64,000 bases of DNA from Psychrobacillus psychrodurans (GTDB lineage: Bacteria > Bacillota > Bacilli > Bacillales_A > Planococcaceae), in the NCBI GenBank assembly GCA_900114885.1, contig FOUN01000008.1, forward strand, positions 124,001-188,000, in the 5' to 3' direction. A program made the position numbers and the translations under genes. The notes beneath the pieces were generated by a model, which saw only the letters and a program-made list of their open reading frames with translations, made no database searches and was not told the origin of the DNA. This document shows, piece after piece, positions 62,138-64,000 of the stretch. Positions within the stretch are counted from its first letter, which is position 1. Every line of letters begins with the position of its first letter.

Positions 62138-62986
62138 ATGAAGAAAAAAGTTGCTTGGATTACTGATACCGCCGCTTTATTAGACCCAACTTTCATTGAA
62201 AAACATAATATTTATGTCCTTCCCTTGAATATCGTATTTGAAGATGGTGCTTTTAAAGAAACAATTGAAATGACGCATGACGAATTTTACGACAAGTTAC
62301 GCAAAGCAAAGGTTCATCCAAAAACTTCACAGCCTCCAATCGGTGAGATGGTGCAATTATATGAAGACTTAAAAGCAAAAGGATACGACTGTGCCGTTGC
62401 TGTTCACACATCCAGTGAGTTGTCAGGAACCTATAATAGCTCACAAACTGCTTCAAAAATGGCAAACTTTCAAGTGTATTCAATTGACTCTAAAATAGGA
62501 TCATATCCAATGGTCAAAATGCTAGAAGTCGGTAAGCGTATGATGGAAGAAAATCACGACATAGAGGAGGTTGTTGCTCATATTGAAAATATGACGAATA
62601 ACTCCGAACTTTCCTTTATACCATCCAGCTTAACGCAACTCCATAAAAGTGGTCGTGTATCTGGAACAAAAGCTTTTCTAAGTAACCTTTTAAACATAAA
62701 AGTTGTTATTTCCTTTGATAACGGAAAAGTTGTTATGAAAGAAAAGGTTCGCGCAGATAAAAGAGCGAAGAATTATGTAATGAATTTGCTACGAAACGAC
62801 ATGAAAATTTCCAAGGTTCCAGAAGTTGCGGTTATTAATTGCAACAATACGATTGATGCTAGAACTTGGAAAGAAGAATTGCTACAAGAATTCCCTAAAC
62901 TAAAAGTAGTTGTTCTTCCTCTTAGTGCTTGTGTTGGAGTCCACGCTGGTGAAGGAACAACAGGACTTAGCTGGGTTAGATATTAA
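62138..62986 (+). CDS. DegV-family fatty-acid-binding protein
   Basis: 282 residues. WITDTAALLD at the start, VHTSSELSGTYNSSQ and YSIDSKIGSYP in the middle and LSACVGVHAGEGTTGLSW at the end are the DegV signature. DegV proteins bind one fatty acid in a deep pocket and can act as FakB in fatty acid phosphorylation with FakA. No fakA is next to it. ATG with AAGGAGC upstream. The stop overlaps the end of the convergent gene by 11 bases. Confidence 0.92.
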   Translation: MKKKVAWITDTAALLDPTFIEKHNIYVLPLNIVFEDGAFKETIEMTHDEFYDKLRKAKVHPKTSQPPIGEMVQLYEDLKAKGYDCAVAVHTSSELSGTYNSSQTASKMANFQVYSIDSKIGSYPMVKMLEVGKRMMEENHDIEEVVAHIENMTNNSELSFIPSSLTQLHKSGRVSGTKAFLSNLLNIKVVISFDNGKVVMKEKVRADKRAKNYVMNLLRNDMKISKVPEVAVINCNNTIDARTWKEELLQEFPKLKVVVLPLSACVGVHAGEGTTGLSWVRY

Positions 62987-63746
62987 AGAGTTTGTGCTGC
63001 GGCACATTCTCTTTTTTCAATAAGGAACAAATTGCCGCATCACAAAAATACCCCTTTTCAAACGCTGATTGCCTTAAAACTCCTTCATATACAAAGCCTG
63101 CTTTTTCTAGTGTCTTTTTTGAGGCTAAGTTTTCGGGATCATAGAGTGCTTCAATTCGATTTAACTCCATTGCCTCGAAACCGTAACGTAAAACAGGCTC
63201 TAAAACCTCAGTCATAACGCCTTTTCGCCAAAACTCTGGTGTCACTTCAAAACCAACTTCTGCTTTAAAATGTTCCTTCTCCCAATTGTGATAACCACAG
63301 CTACCAATAATTTTATTGTCTTCCTTCGTAGCAATTCCCCAGCGTAACCCCTCTTTTTTATGGTATCGCTTTTGCCAGTTTTCTATTAATACTTTTGCTT
63401 CCCTTATGTCCTTAAACGTATTTAAGTCATAATACTTGGTGACCTCGTCTTGTGAAAAATAATGATATACTTCCTTTGCATCACTTATTTCAATTGGGCG
63501 CAATAAAAAACGTTCTGTTTCCAATCTTGGAAATCTTTTTTTATGGTTATCATATAGAAAAAAAACTACAGATTGTGCTATAACAAATAACCCCGTCAGT
63601 GAACTTATAGATATACTAACCCAGACCTGGTCCGCAATTTTCCCGTTCCCAATTGGCCCTACTCTCGGCTGATACATAGAATAGATGCCCCATACATTAC
63701 CAACTAGAATAGCAAGACCCCCAAATAACAATAACCACTTTCTCAT
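62976..63746 (-). CDS. Membrane-anchored RimJ/RimL-type N-acetyltransferase
   Basis: 256 residues. Residues 1-70 hold two hydrophobic helices (WLLLFGGLAILVGNVWGIY and SSLTGLFVIAQSVVFFLYD). From residue 72 a GNAT domain of the RimJ/RimL type follows: RLETERFLLRPIEISDAKEV, GFEVTPEFWRKGVMTEVLEP and NLASKKTLEKAGFV. Soluble relatives start at the LETERLILR segment, so the membrane part is an added module. The ATG at 63746 has AGGAGGT upstream. The 250 bases beyond, to the window end, show nothing. Confidence 0.8.
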   Translation of the reverse strand: MRKWLLLFGGLAILVGNVWGIYSMYQPRVGPIGNGKIADQVWVSISISSLTGLFVIAQSVVFFLYDNHKKRFPRLETERFLLRPIEISDAKEVYHYFSQDEVTKYYDLNTFKDIREAKVLIENWQKRYHKKEGLRWGIATKEDNKIIGSCGYHNWEKEHFKAEVGFEVTPEFWRKGVMTEVLEPVLRYGFEAMELNRIEALYDPENLASKKTLEKAGFVYEGVLRQSAFEKGYFCDAAICSLLKKENVPQHKLFNI

Positions 63747-64000
63747 AACTACCTCCTTGTTCTGTCTTTATTCATTCGTTATAAAGTATGGAAACTCCTT
63801 TTCAATAATGTGAATACTTGTGCTCTTTTGAGTTATTAAGACAATTGGTACAGTATTTATTCACTTAAAGCTTATTTAGAATTGTCTATCCAGAAGGAGC
63901 AACAAACATTTATAGTAGCAGAGTTTTAATTGCTGCACTCTAGGGCTATTTGTCTCCTCTTTTCAATTCCTCTATAAAAGCTGAAATACTCATCTCACCC

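Overview
The window is low-GC DNA from a spore-forming Gram-positive of the order Bacillales, most likely family Planococcaceae (Psychrobacillus, Lysinibacillus or Sporosarcina-like). This is inferred from Bacillus-type ribosome binding sites, frequent TTG/GTG starts, gene families such as YteA, GerW/YtfJ, YeeI, YumC, SwrC, VmlR and DapH/DapL, and dispersed intergenic repeats typical of this group. It is a chromosomal housekeeping and accessory mix. I see no rRNA, tRNA, CRISPR, prophage or insertion sequence. About 70 genes lie in short operons separated by clear hairpin terminators.

Layout. 0-11 kb: the end of an MFS efflux pump, small hypothetical genes, an M19 dipeptidase with a DinB protein, a GIY-YIG protein, ferredoxin-NADP reductase, a DCC thiol protein, YteA, an HD nucleotidase, a GntR regulator, DUF3977 and a methyltransferase. 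This part carries most of the repeats and a large unexplained hairpin near 6.55 kb. 11-20 kb: the branched-chain amino acid carrier BrnQ and a complete seven-gene Mrp cation/proton antiporter operon, divergent from a lone KdpD-type universal stress domain. 20-29 kb: an Fsr-type efflux pump, DUF421 protein, hydrolase, a DUF4309-GH3 fusion, a tiny cysteine peptide, a phosphatase, the Mta-type MerR regulator, NUDIX and alkyltransferase-like repair proteins, and a PadR-HAAS/DUF4097 pair. 29-33 kb: an RND pump with a divergent TetR regulator whose likely operator lies inside the pump promoter. 33-45 kb: a protease-like membrane protein that has lost its zinc ligands, a broken acetyltransferase gene, AroD, AlkA, a secreted repeat protein, an ABC exporter, asparagine synthase, a 21-bp periodic repeat and the lysine genes dapH-dapL.

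45-51 kb: a TRAP transporter of the TAXI type, then a VmlR-like ABC-F ribosome-protection gene behind two hairpins that look like an attenuator. 51-64 kb: hypothetical proteins, YeeI, DUF2339, acetyltransferases, an AraC/GyrI regulator, a cobalamin-riboswitch-controlled pair (adenosyltransferase-like protein and BtuF-like binding protein), VanZ, a GerW-like protein, a nucleotidyltransferase, DegV and a membrane-anchored acetyltransferase.

The most striking observation is the TAXI solute-binding protein at 45.5-46.5 kb. Its two halves are in reversed order compared with the family: the lipoprotein signal is followed directly by the normally C-terminal half, and the gene ends where the normal protein crosses between lobes. 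It reads as a natural circular permutation, or an assembly error that should be excluded. Other items worth a second look are the ABC-F leader, the DUF4309-GH3 fusion, three small genes (two with non-ATG starts), the 21-bp repeat array and the nested hairpin at 6.55 kb.
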